The notes under the pieces: generated by a model | The model's input: the letters and a program-made list of their open reading frames with translations, nothing else | Told to the model about the DNA's origin: nothing | Database searches by the model: none | Assembly: GCA_944470555.2 (NCBI GenBank) | Contig: OX104134.1 | Coordinates: 110,664,701 to 110,728,700 of the forward strand | DNA from: Heterobilharzia americana | Lineage: Eukaryota; Platyhelminthes; Trematoda; Strigeidida; Schistosomatidae | DNA length: 64,000 nt | Reading direction: 5' to 3' | Shown here: one piece after another, positions 42,790-54,104 of the stretch | How positions within the stretch are numbered: the first letter of the stretch is position 1 | How the letters are laid out: every line of letters begins with the position of its first letter | Translations under genes and position numbers: made by a program

Positions 42790-45612
42790 GACATGCTTGA
42801 CGTATATCCAAGCCACCGAAGCAGGTGTTTCCAAATGAACTCACTTATTGAATGATGATTTCCATCATGCTCAAACACGCCCGTCGTACCTCAGAATTAC
42901 TTATATGGTGTTGCTACCGGATACGAGCAATCCTATGGAGACAACGATGATCGAAGATACATAGTCATTACGCATCCTCAGCTCGGAGAGGCCAGGTTTC
43001 ATATACATAGTGCAAAACTGCTCGCACCGAAGCGTTGTAAACCCGACCTATTACAGTCAGACTAACGTTGCGATAGCACCAAAGGTGTCTGGGATTGGTG
43101 TATGCCACCTTGACTTTCCATATGTGGTTAGAAATCTCATCACTCGCACCTCCAAAACTAACTTAACTACCCAGATACAAGAACGTTTCGACTATTTCCA
43201 ATGGCTCGCCACCGAGGGTGAGCGCAGACACGGGCTCCTGCTAGTCTTCCAAAAGTACTTTGCACTTTGGTGTTACAAAGCACAAACTACTGGACATTAA
43301 TTGCCAACTGATGAAGTGCGATTTGAGTAGCATGCGTGTTATCACACAGCAAACGATGTCGTCCATATACTCAAGGTCGAACAGCCGTTCTCCAGGTAGT
43401 AGGTTTACACCACTATTACACACCTTCAGAGCTGCCTCAAGAATGTCATCGATGTCAAAGTTGAAGAAACAATGGAGAAATCGGGCAACCCCACCTAACC
43501 CCACTTCTGGTTTGAAACAATAGAGATGGCTGGTTGTATGCTTTAACTCTACCTGAGGTGTTATTATATAGGGCTTTCAGGATGTTAATGCCTTTCTCAG
43601 ACATACTCCTCTCTAACAGACAATTCCAGAGTACAGCTCTGTCCAACGAATTTAAGACAGTCTTAATGTCAAGAAACACAAAGATTGTTGGCCTGCAATA
43701 GGTCTGACGATGTCCAAGCATCTGGCAGAAGGTAAACACATGTTCGACACATCCATGACCTGAAAGGAACTCTGCATGCTCCTCGCAAATCATTTCCTCA
43801 CGCGTTTTGCAAAATCTGCGAAGTATGATAGCCAATATTTTCGACGCGGCTGGTAACAGACTAATACCCAGATGATCATCACATACATTACGTAGACCGT
43901 TTTCAAAGATGGGCACAATGATGACCTGATTCCAGACTGATGGAACACTCTCAGTCTGCCACACCTTGAACAATCTGGTCAGTTTCTTGACTAGAGTCGT
44001 TCCTCCATCCTTGAAAAGAGACGACAATAATCTGTCCTGGTTGAGTGCCTTGTGGTGTTTCAGAAATTAGAGTTTCTTATCTATCTCCGCTTCGTTAGGT
44101 GGGTCAGTGTTAACTGATCATGAAGCACAATACACTGGAACTGAAGATGCTAAACCGATTTTCGACATGCTCCGCCCAGCGTTCCAGGTGTCTTTCAAGA
44201 TTGTTTATCAACCTCATAAACCTTACTGGCACCAGGTTTTCTTGTTACCTGTGGCTCAGATGAGCTGGAACAGCTACCTACTATTGCTGTTGCTTCCATC
44301 CCACTCGCGTGTCATGACCATCAAGCCTCACGGCCCTTGCATTAGCGTTTTTTAATCTTTCGCGTGGAAGACTTACGTGAACCATTGTACTTGCTATCCG
44401 CCGAAATGGTCCGACAGGCTTCAGGAAGTTGCTAGAGCTTCGCGGAGATCCAATGTGTATTAGTGGGACGTTGTTCTAAGCCGCAAGCGGCTTCGCTCAC
44501 CATTTTCACTGCGTCTTGCAAGTTCACCCAGTGCTCGTCCACACTTTCTGGAGAATCGTTAGGCAACCTTGAATCTAGCTTGGATTGGTATTTAGCTGCA
44601 ATATTAGGTGCAACTAATTTGCTTGCATCGATCTGTTGAGGACGATGATTTTGATGACCACCAAAATACAAGACGAGCTTAGCACACATTAAAGCACTAT
44701 CAGAACCCAGACAAGTACTCCATATGGATCGGCTTTCCTGTATACACCTCCATCGCTAACTGATTACAGTATGATCTTTTTGACTCCAGGCTTGAGTGGC
44801 AGAAGGAGGACGCCAAGTAGCACAATGGCGATCGGTGTGTCGGAAGTTGGTGCTGGCTAGAAACAGGTTGTGATCTGCGCCAAGCTGCAGGAGATGACCC
44901 CGCACTATCCGACCTGCGGCCAACTAGTCCCCATTGGCCATCTAAACGACTGTCCTCTGAGTCTAGACCCCCGACCTGCGCATTCAAGTCCGTAGCTGGC
45001 ACTACAATGTCTGTCGAGCCCACTTGGTTGAGAAGGTCACTCGGTTGATGATAGCATTCATCCTTGATTGCTTATAGGCTTTAATCTGTTGAAGCATAGA
45101 CAAATGACAAGGATGTCGCTGCTCTTGCCGGTTACTCCTTACTCGAGGTGAACCTTCTGCCCTAACGGCACACAAGTGACTGTGATAGGGACCCATTTGA
45201 GTAGTGCAGCTTTGGCTCTAGCGCTTAGTGCGATAGCCACACCAGCGAGGCCAGTGGCTGATACCACAGGGTGCCGGGATAACCGCATATAAAACATGCT
45301 TTTCGAGCTGGCAGATGGGGAACTTATTCGAAGCACCTCACTGGAATCTATGCGGGTCTCTGAGATGCAGCATATATCAATAGCGAGGCTTTCCGGAGTC
45401 TTAACCAAACCTGCCTGTTGTCTGATCTGTATCAAGGTGCGGACGATAAAGCTGGCGAGCCTAAACGGTATGCGTGGTTTCAGGATAGATGTGTCAAATG
45501 TCACACTGGAAGACAGCCTTAAGAGGGTGACTGTGTAGTGACTCAAAACTATACGGACAGGCCAGAAGTATAAACAATGGAGATCAGCTGAGTGAAGTGA
45601 AGACAAATACAA
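42790..45612 (-). pseudogene. Third RTE-like EN-RT element, degenerate (family 3)
   Basis: On the minus strand, in order: SFIVRTLIQIRQQAGLV and DICCISETRID (45490-45350, endonuclease N and E motifs), ATGLAGVAIALSARAKA (about 45250), VPATDLNAQVGG (about 45000), a linker (THWISAKL near 44440), then the RT: NQVIIVPIFENGLRN (about 43920), EEHAEFLSGHGCVEHVFT (about 43770), FVFLDIKTVLNSLDR (about 43670), SGVRWGCPISP (about 43480) and LFDLEYMDDIV (about 43370; MDD in place of ADD). Substitutions in key places (FLDIKTVLN, RWGC) and many frameshifts show it is dead. It is related to, but clearly diverged from, family 1, so it is a separate RTE lineage. Confidence 0.75.
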
Positions 45613-46169
45613 AAGCGAAAATTGTAATCAAATAGTGAATACAGTTCATACGTAAAATAACAAAGACAATATAATAGCAATAAATTGAACAATCGGTTAT
45701 AGAGTTCATAGTACGAAGGGCTTAAGCATTCGCAAGCAAATTAGTTAATTTCTTCGAAATCTTCATTTTGTACTGTAAATTCATATTTTGTGTGAGGGCG
45801 TAGATACTACTCGGGCTCCAAGACCAAAGCAGGTGGTTGTCTTAGGGGACCACTCCCTGAGCCTTTGACTTAAAGTCTAATCCACAAGACAGTGAAGCAA
45901 CATCAGGAGCTACATTCCCATGGTTGCTAGTGACCAAAATATGTTCCTACGCCATTCGTTCCTTCTGAAGCCCATGTTCACCATTGGTTTGGAATCAGGG
46001 GTTTCCAAATCGCCCAGGTAGGAACCTCAGTACCCACCACTCTGGTGATAACCGCCAGACATTCGCTTTCGCCCTTTCACTTTTGTGGGGACGCCCCAGC
46101 CATGTGAAAGCAGTGGATAGAACTTCTCTGACAGAGGCTGTGAATGCATACCAGGGCGTTTGGGGCACC
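45613..46169. other. Unassigned stretch
   Basis: Moderate GC. No recognised gene; may contain the 5' UTR of the family-3 element or the flanking RTE fragment. Confidence 0.35.
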
Positions 46170-46470
46170 TAGATTGTTGGGTGGAACACTTCGCAGCTCA
46201 CTTTAGCTGGGTCATAGCGACGCTTCAGTTGCGCAGAATGTAATCCGAAGCGGAATGGGACGCAGATGTTGATCCCGCAACTGTCCGCGAATTTGAACGA
46301 ATTCGGACGTGGAATAATGCAAAGCAACAGGACGTGATGGTTTTCTAGCTGGGATACAAAAAGGGTGTTTGGCACTTTACGAATTGCACCATATATGCCG
46401 TTGACGAGATATCCGACTATCTATCAAAGGACAAGTATACTGTGCTGTGGTGCTTTCTGTCCTATGATAC
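46170..46470 (+). pseudogene. RTE-like linker/RT fragment beside gap
   Basis: WVEHF-type sequence (at about 46180, TGGGTGGAACACTTC) precedes a diverged linker, then jumps near 46390 to the SIKDKYTV-type region before the LLYGCETW block (CTATCAAAGGACAAGTATAC). Low identity. The N gap cuts it. Confidence 0.4.
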
Positions 46471-46928
46471 NNNNNNNNNNNNNNNNNNNNNNNNNNNNNN
46501 NNNNNNNNNNNNNNNNNNNNNNNNNNNNNNNNNNNNNNNNNNNNNNNNNNNNNNNNNNNNNNNNNNNNNNNNNNNNNNNNNNNNNNNNNNNNNNNNNNNN
46601 NNNNNNNNNNNNNNNNNNNNNNNNNNNNNNNNNNNNNNNNNNNNNNNNNNNNNNNNNNNNNNNNNNNNNNNNNNNNNNNNNNNNNNNNNNNNNNNNNNNN
46701 NNNNNNNNNNNNNNNNNNNNNNNNNNNNNNNNNNNNNNNNNNNNNNNNNNNNNNNNNNNNNNNNNNNNNNNNNNNNNNNNNNNNNNNNNNNNNNNNNNNN
46801 NNNNNNNNNNNNNNNNNNNNNNNNNNNNNNNNNNNNNNNNNNNNNNNNNNNNNNNNNNNNNNNNNNNNNNNNNNNNNNNNNNNNNNNNNNNNNNNNNNNN
46901 NNNNNNNNNNNNNNNNNNNNNNNNNNNN
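46471..46928. other. Assembly gap, 458 N
   Basis: An N run within an RTE-like fragment; repeat-induced gap. Confidence 0.99.
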
Positions 46929-47214
46929 TTAAATCAAAATAATTATAATTTCATGTCCGCACCGCAAATTTAGCTACTGCTCTGTTGACAAAGCTAATTT
47001 TAGCTGTAGAACCTGACAATAAAATAGTGAAAATGATATTCTTCATTCGTATTTGACTTTTAATATATGAAACAGGAATCTCCTCTCTTTCTGTCACCTT
47101 GGGAATCTATGAGGAAATCAATGCATCTCAACTTAAAGGAGGAAAAGTAGACATTCGTGAAAATTTTGATAACGAATTTGAGAAATAAAATAATCAAAGC
47201 TAGTGAGGATGCTG

Positions 47215-50200
47215 AAGATTTAGGAGATATCGGAGACTGCATACATCTACGCCATGCCACCAATGGTTTCCAACCACTGACTTCCTTCGTCATGAAGACC
47301 AATACCAGGTAGGCTGTACCTCCGTACACTGCTCACAAAAACAGTCAGAAACTTCATGAACCGGTACCACGTCTTATCTTAGTCTGACCACTGTGAGCTA
47401 TCTTACAAGGTAATCCAACTTTCCTTAGTCTTGCACATTGAGGTAGGCGGTGGCTCGGCATGTGCAACATATGTTCAGACCAACTCAGTCGATGAAGGTT
47501 CACAGCCCCCTTGATTGACTTTACTTCTTGCGTAGAACCCTTTGCCTGGTCTCAGCATTGCTCACATGGTGATTCCATTATAAGTGAGCGACGCTACGAA
47601 GACAGATGTCAAAAAACCTGTGATCTCTTCATATCCTCTACTTCTATCAGCCATGTCTCACAGCCGGGAAAATAGAACTGCATCGCAGTGTACTCGTCCT
47701 TCGATATGTAGTCAGATATCTCATCAGTCAACGTCAGAGATGATGGGTGTCAAGAAATGCCAAATGCACCTTCTGTATCCGAGCTAAGATCTCGTCAGCA
47801 ACCAGTTCATTCGGGCTGATGCTGCTCCCTAAAGAAGTGAAATGGTCAGTGGATTCGACCATTTCATCTTTTATCCTCAAACTGAGAGCAGCTGAAGACC
47901 AGCCCTGAAGCACCACCTCTCACTTGACAGTCGCAGAACCCATGCTTAACATATTCAGATTCCTGCTCAATGCGTTTAGAAGGTCCTATTAACCAGTTGG
48001 TCATGAGTTTGAACCCTGCCTACCAAGGTTTGGGTAGCCAGGTAGTATCACTAGCCCTCACACAATAGGTGGCTCATAGCCAGTGTCTTTGCCTGACACA
48101 ACAATATCATTTGCGTACTCCGTCAACGAAGTAGGTTATTCCCTATAAAGTCTGGCATGCCTAAATTTATGTCCATTAGTAAATCTATGATGAAGTTAAA
48201 CAGGAATGGTGACAGCGTGCATCTGAGGCAGGAACCCCTTATTACCTTCAATTGTGACGATAACTCTCCATATGCCTTTATACGGCGGTATGATTTTGAG
48301 TGGAGCTTTCATTGAGAATACATACTTGTTCAAAATTCCACTCACAGTTAGACATTGTCACAACACTTCATTGTTGACAAATTTAAATGCAACCATTAGT
48401 TCAAGAAATATTGCAAATATTGGACGCCGGTCAGGATACCTGTGCTCCATATCCCGTTGAGGAGTGAAAATCTGATCGAGACCTGCCTGGTTCTCTTGAG
48501 CTCCACTTAGATTTCCGACAAATATGGACCCCAGGATCATGGATACGTTATTAGTAAAACTGATTCCCCTATGATTGTTACATGAAGACTGGAATGAACA
48601 GGGAAGTCTGACACGACTACTACCGATTCCCATACAATACCTAGCACCCCTGTTACTCTAATCAGTAATTTATTAACTCTATTCTGAAAAGGCTCCGGCG
48701 GCCATAAGTTAGGTCCTGCTGCTGCTTCGCACCATTTTAGGTTTAAAACAGCCTTCTCAACTTCAAGAAGAGTTGGGAGAAGGAAGTTTGTTTCCCACTA
48801 AGGTCCAGGCTGAATGCTGAGTAAATCTAGTCTTGCTCTGGGTCAGTTGAACTGTGCTTCAAAGTGTTCCACCTGACATTCAAACTCTCTGTCCTGAGAG
48901 GTTATCAGCAAACTATCCTTTTCAGTGGTATTCCTAGTCACCATCGTCTTCTTACCAGTACCCTCAGTTGACCTACATAAATGCTGAGAATTACCTAATG
49001 CTGATGCTTTTCTTCAGCTTCCGATTTCGCCAACACCACTAATTACGATCATTGAGAAAACTCTTAGTCAATTAACCTTCGAACTTCTTTCACTCTTCAT
49101 CATTGTGGGCGGAATGTCTTTCCGCACCTATCAATTGAGAAGACGTTGTGGGAGTTTACTGACGGTTGCTAACCTTCGGATGTATTTTTCAACTGCCTTT
49201 ACTGCTGTTTCTACAGCAGACTTAGAATCACACCAAGTTCCCTCTGGATGAGAGATGCTATCACGCTCACATGAATGCTTAGCCATCTCTTCCCTAAATA
49301 CACACTTGACCTAATTTTCCAATCGAGTATACACATGCCCAACTGCTGCCTGTTTTCAGCGACTAACAAGGTTCAGATATACACGTATACGTACTAACAT
49401 GTGATAGCAGTGCAAACAGGTACTCCAGAAAGAATCCAAATCTTCTACCGACCTTCTTCAACGATGATCCACAGCAATATGATCCAGAGTTAGTGCTGGC
49501 CAGAAGTAATTGTCAGAAAAAAATGCAACAAACGATCACCACTCAGTTCGATGACATAGGATTCCATAGATACCCCTAATACGCCTTTCCAACTGGCTCA
49601 GTTTTCCCATTTGAGTGTTGAATTCGCCTGTTATTATGACTGTATCCAAACGTTTTGTTTTTTGTCGTAGCAAAACTGAGAGCATATGAACTCCAGTCGG
49701 TGGGTGCTTAGACGAAGATTACTGATCATCGCCATCTAGTTTAACGAACCGTCCTAGTCCTTACACATACATTCAATCGAACGCCAGAGACAATTGTTGA
49801 CTGGTACCCAGTGGAGTGCGCATTCTACTGTACAACTTAGTAATATACCTGTCCCAGAGAGTCCATGAAAGCTAGCCACTGAGTTTTAGAACACTTGTAA
49901 AGTGAATTTCGAAGATTTACCGCACTGGTCAGCTAAGATTAAGTAAATAGCCATACTCAGACCTTGCATGCATCTCTCAGAAATAAAGCATACATCCATG
50001 ACTCTAGATTCCAGAGTAATAGTGAGCGATGTCTGTTTCCGATTTGGCCTAAGTTTCGGACATTGAAAGACCAGTGGGAAATCGACATCGGGATTTTGGA
50101 AGACTAGGAATAGTGTTTAGCTTTCTTGCATTGATGACAATGGTCGTAGAGTGAGAGGTTGGGTAAGTTGCAGGAAGCTGAATATTGGTGCCATGAGGTG

Positions 50201-50658
50201 GAGGAGACACAGGTATTAAAGGTAGGTTATGTTTGACTGGACATTGTATACCATTGGAAGCATGATGGTGGTTGACACTTTTCAGCTGCCCACACCATGA
50301 AAGTTTTGATTTGCTGGTTACCTAAGAGAGGAAAATGAAAAGTATTGTGTGACCTCCCCCCTTCCCACCAAGAAGGCAACATCAGCATGGTAGAGCTGGG
50401 TATCCGGTAGAAACACCTTACTGAGCCACACCACACCCAGGTAGCAGTACGACTTCGCCTCCAACCCCCATCAGAGTGTAATAATTTACACTGTGATGAA
50501 GACTGTTTTTCATCTTACTACTACTACTACTACCCAGCTGACCCTTCTGTGATAGTAGGACCTCGAATGAACGAGTGTTCCACCCAGTGTAGCTCATTGA
50601 GTCATTGTGATATACAATCCCACCTGATACGTCAAGATAGCATCTATAGATTGAGTGC
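47215..50658 (-). pseudogene. Near-complete degenerate RTE family-1 copy C
   Basis: It aligns along its length with copy A. Landmarks on the minus strand: the C-terminal WLETL region at about 47270, the RT segment with LDLMVAFKFVNNEVL-type remains (about 48360-48410, FLELMVAF in place of FLDLKAAF), NHRGISFTNNVSMIL at 48540-48590, the linker at 48800-49250, the endonuclease to 50050 and the 5' UTR to 50658 (CATTGTGATATACAATCCCA block). It has many stops and indels, so it is much older than A and B. Its 3' UTR is lost. A SINE (47985-48082) interrupts its RT. Directly at its 5' end lies another 3'-UTR fragment (50662-50735). Confidence 0.8.
47985..48082 (+). repeat. SINE inside RTE copy C
   Basis: B-box-like AGTTTGAACC (48006-48015) and the GGGTAGCCAGGTAGTATCA block (48032-48050), shared with 60711-60730. 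Copy C homology resumes at about 48083 (GTGTCTTTGCCTGACA), so this is a nested insertion of a 5'-truncated SINE. Confidence 0.65.
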
Positions 50659-50661
50659 AAC

Positions 50662-50735
50662 TGTATGTGCTGACGTCAAGTGTGGCAACTTGAAGCATTA
50701 CGCAGTAATGTAGTGTAACATGATAATATCGACCA
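50662..50735 (+). mobile_element. RTE family-1 3' UTR terminal fragment
   Basis: TGTGCTGACGTCAAGTGTGG and GCATTACGCAGTAATG match the last 70 bp of copy B (57140-57210), in plus orientation, abutting copy C's 5' end. Confidence 0.65.
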
Positions 50736-51184
50736 ACTGAAAGGCGTCACATAGCTCGCATGATGGAACCAAGGAAGTGTAGGTTATCTGGCAGTTGACT
50801 CAGATAAGTTAGGGAACAATAGTCGGATACGCTCAATGACATAGATAAAGACAGGTGACTAGTAGCCTGAATTTTAAAAAGGTAGTAACATATGAAGTTA
50901 AATTTATGGAGAAAGCCAATGAGGAAAGTAAAATGTATTGATGCACAGTAAATTTCACAACTTAGTGTTAAAGTCAAGTGGGTTGGATCGTTCTTCAACA
51001 TGTTGGCTATTAGAGCAGCACGTTTGCGCATATAATGCTGCCAATGAAGAAGGATTTGGTCATCAATCATACGGCATATTTGACCCCTTGCCAGAGCTAA
51101 GCGAAATTCTGCATGTTGTAAGAGGTCCAGCATATGAAGGCAATATGGATAACTGGAAAGCAGAAAAGTACACTTAACAAGGCT
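50736..51184. other. Unassigned stretch
   Basis: No recognised feature; overlapping ORFs on both strands (50747-51133 minus, 50938-51177 plus) are not convincing. Confidence 0.3.

Positions 51185-51254
<70 letters not shown>
51185..51254. repeat. (TA)n microsatellite
   Basis: About 70 bp of TA repeats with one interruption (TACATA near 51190). Confidence 0.95.
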
Positions 51255-51260
<6 letters not shown>

Positions 51261-51654
51261 TAAAACCATCATATGTAAAAGTAGCAAGGTAATAATATAT
51301 GCCACAATAATCTAAACTGTGACACCGTCAGTTATCCCATAGATAGTCAGCTATGGGTACTATTTGACTAGTTCTAAAAGGTGACTAAAGGATAATTGCA
51401 AGCGGAGTGCTCCATAAATGATAAATTCGCTAAGAAGCCTCAAAAAGTAACGTTGTCTTCTAAATAAAAGCATGCAACAAGTTGAACTACACTGTCTCAT
51501 AAGGTTTAGATTAGGTGCAGTATTCCTGCAATTCGAAAATATGAAACACAGATCCAATCTTATCCAGCCTTTACTGTTTTAAGAGCACTTTGATCATATA
51601 AGACTAAGTTGTTTATATGTTTACAGACTATTGCAAAGTCTATCGCTTGCAATG

Positions 51655-51775
51655 TGGAGCTGTATTTCATCGGTTCAGACAGATGATTATCAAACAGTTG
51701 GTTACGAATTCAAAGCCCATCCCACCTTTCGAAGTTTGGGCAACCAGGCATTCGTCATTGTCTAGTGAATGAACA
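51655..51775 (+). repeat. SINE fragment
   Basis: The CATCGGTTCAGACAG, ACGAATTCAAAGCCC (B-box-like) and AAGTTTGGGCAACCAGGCA blocks align with the SINEs at 34696 and 48000. Confidence 0.5.
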
Positions 51776-53262
51776 TCCACGTAGTTGTGGTGAAAATATC
51801 TGATAAGAGGAAGGTAATATACGTAGCTACAAAATGGAAAATAAAAAAGTTTCAGAGAAGTCTCTTCAATACACGTGGCATAGTCCATCAAAATACAGTC
51901 ATCCCAATTCTACACTTTTTTTCCAAGTCAAAAACCTCAACAGTTTCGAAAAGAGGGAGTGTACAGTCAGGTTAAAGATTGATATGATGTAGAAGCACCC
52001 ACAGTGGAGTGTAAGTGTCGCTGAATTACTCGTCAGTAGTGACAGACACGGAAAGTCAAAGAGATAGAAAAGGCAGCGACAAAGTAATGGATGTTACTCA
52101 GTTATTATGGAGGCTATGTTGAGAAAGATGGTTGGCAAGACTGTGACTGAATGGTTAACCAACTATAAAAGAATAGAAGCGGATGCTGATGAACTACTTC
52201 TATACATATCTGAAAATAGTGACCCAAAATTTTTTGTTAGATTAGCCAAATTTGGGGTGTCCCAGTTAGACATGATTCTTTTGAATGATTCTAGACACTG
52301 ATCGTCGCAAAATGCTCAGGAAGACCATAATATGATTACCACAGAAAACTTAGATTAACTAATACATTTCTCGAGATTCCTATATGTATAAACATACAGT
52401 ACCTAAGTGCACCCTAAACACCAACAAACCTAAGAGAAAAAGGGAGGCTTTAGCATCGGTTATGAGTGTATGGACAACATCTTTGCACAGCATCAGATAT
52501 TAAAACATGTACAAACAGACATTCGACAAAAGTCATACTCCTGAAGATATAATCTAGTTTCACCAACTAGTGGGTTTCGTGGTCACACCTCCAATAGTGG
52601 GTGCCAAGTAAATGTATCACACTTTCTAACAATCTTAATAGAGCGTTTGAGCTTGTAGAAATGTTGAGTGAAACTGGTACTTGTAGTGCAAGGGATAGAT
52701 TAACAACCAGTGCCAATTCAAAGACTGAATCACCCGCAGAAAAATCCGTAAATTCATTGAATTTCGGCTGGGACCATGTAGGGGGAACGTTCATATCCTG
52801 GTTGGGGTCTGCAAAACAACCGAAACTCTAACACAGCAACCAAATTCTATTCTCATTTTAACTAAACCAATGGACTCGCGTCTATGCGATGCGGCTCAGA
52901 ATTGAATGGAATAATGGAGAGGCATTAGTGCCTGATCTTCGACAATGCTCTGATAGCACATACTTTTACTGCCTTTATCTTCTTCTCTGATGTTCATTTC
53001 CCTTTTAATGCACATTGTTGCTTCAGGATTTGTGCTTTTCCACGTCGCGTTTTGCAACAAAGAACGAACTAGTTAAATGTTGGCAGAGAATCAAATAACA
53101 GCACCATTTCACAGACCGAGAAAATCCCTTCAGCTCTGGTCAGGAAAATCTCAGCACATATGCGAAAAGTGCTTATGGTTATAGTTAACTTGTGTCACAT
53201 GGAATGTCTTTAGAATGTCCAAAAACTTATTACGATTCAGGTGATTCTATATCAAATTGTTT
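51776..53262. other. Unassigned stretch with two protein-like ORFs
   Basis: Plus-strand ORFs at 52107-52301 (ATG, 64 codons; EAMLRKMVGKTVTEWL start, ends LLNDSRH) and 52601-52831 (76 codons, Ser/Thr-rich, no ATG; NRAFELVEMLSETGTCSARD) lie in the same direction about 300 bp apart. They could be pieces of an old gag-like or ORF1-like protein. No family recognised. Confidence 0.25.
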
Positions 53263-53273
53263 ATTTGACATAG
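53263..53273. repeat. Target-site duplication of RTE copy B, left
   Basis: ATTTGACATAG, repeated at 57223-57233. One extra T separates it from the CCCGACC terminus. Confidence 0.88.
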
Positions 53274-53274
53274 T

Positions 53275-53342
53275 CCCGACCGATAGCTGCTACCTTGACG
53301 TGGTGGTCGGGCTTGCATATCACAATGACCCAACGAGCTATG
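53275..53342 (+). ncRNA. Candidate HDV-like ribozyme at RTE 5' terminus (copy B)
   Basis: Same sequence as 7628-7695 on the minus strand: P1 53275-53281 with 53305-53311, P2 53283-53288 with 53336-53341, P3 53292-53294 with 53302-53304. P1 begins on the first base of the element, as expected if the ribozyme cuts at the 5' end. Confidence 0.5.
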
Positions 53343-53521
53343 CTGGTGGAACGCTTGTTCCCTCGAGGTCCTACCATACCAGAAAGGTCTGTTGGGTAGT
53401 GGTTAGACGAAAAGCAGTTACCGTCATAGTGTAAATTGCTATACTATGATGGGGGTCTGAGGGCGAAGTCGTACTGCTGCTAGCTGGATGGGGTGTGACA
53501 GCAGTAAGGTGTTTCCCTTGG

Positions 53522-53782
53522 ATGACCAGCAGTGCCAAGCTGATGCTGCCTTCTCAGTGGAAGGGGGGGTTAGAAAAGGTCGGCCCCAAAAATAACACAC
53601 TCCACCACGCCCCACGGTCTGCCGGGCCGGCGGTGTTGGTTCACTTGTCGTTTCCTTTCGCTCATCCGGCCCCAAAAATACAAAAATTCAAAATAATCAT
53701 ACTCAAAAGGCTGGGTGTGACAGGCCTCAAGCAGATGTCCGATGGGCTCTGCGGTCACACAAATCTCTTTCAGGTACCTTAA
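53522..53782 (+). CDS. Short upstream ORF in RTE 5' UTR (copy B)
   Basis: Identical to the ORF at 7188-7448: begins MTSSAK, about 86 codons, ends at TAA 53780-53782 just before the main frame. No recognised domain; possible small ORF1 or regulatory upstream ORF. Confidence 0.35.
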   Translation: MTSSAKLMLPSQWKGGLEKVGPKNNTLHHAPRSAGPAVLVHLSFPFAHPAPKIQKFKIIILKRLGVTGLKQMSDGLCGHTNLFQVP

Positions 53783-54104
53783 GAAGAAATAGCCTTCCAC
53801 GGTGTGGGCAGCCGGGAAGTGTCAACCGCCCTCACAACTCTGTCAGCACCCAAGTTTCTTCTGACTGCTATCCTCCTCCTCCATCATTACCTTCTAATCT
53901 TCCTTCACGTCTCTTAATTAATGATGCTGCATCATCTTCAATTTCTCCTACCTCTGCAGCCTTCGACAACGATCTGAGTCCACAGAACAGTGTCCCTGGT
54001 CTCCTTAAACCACGCTCCAAATTACATATTGGAGCCTTCAATGTCCGCACCCTCCGTCAAATTGGCCAACAGGCTTCGTTGGCAAAGACTCTAGCAACTC
54101 GGGC

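Noticed and set aside
53274..53300. Long terminal repeats around copies A and B
   Set aside because: The only flanking repeats are 11-12 bp target duplications; tails are GAT repeats, as in RTE elements.
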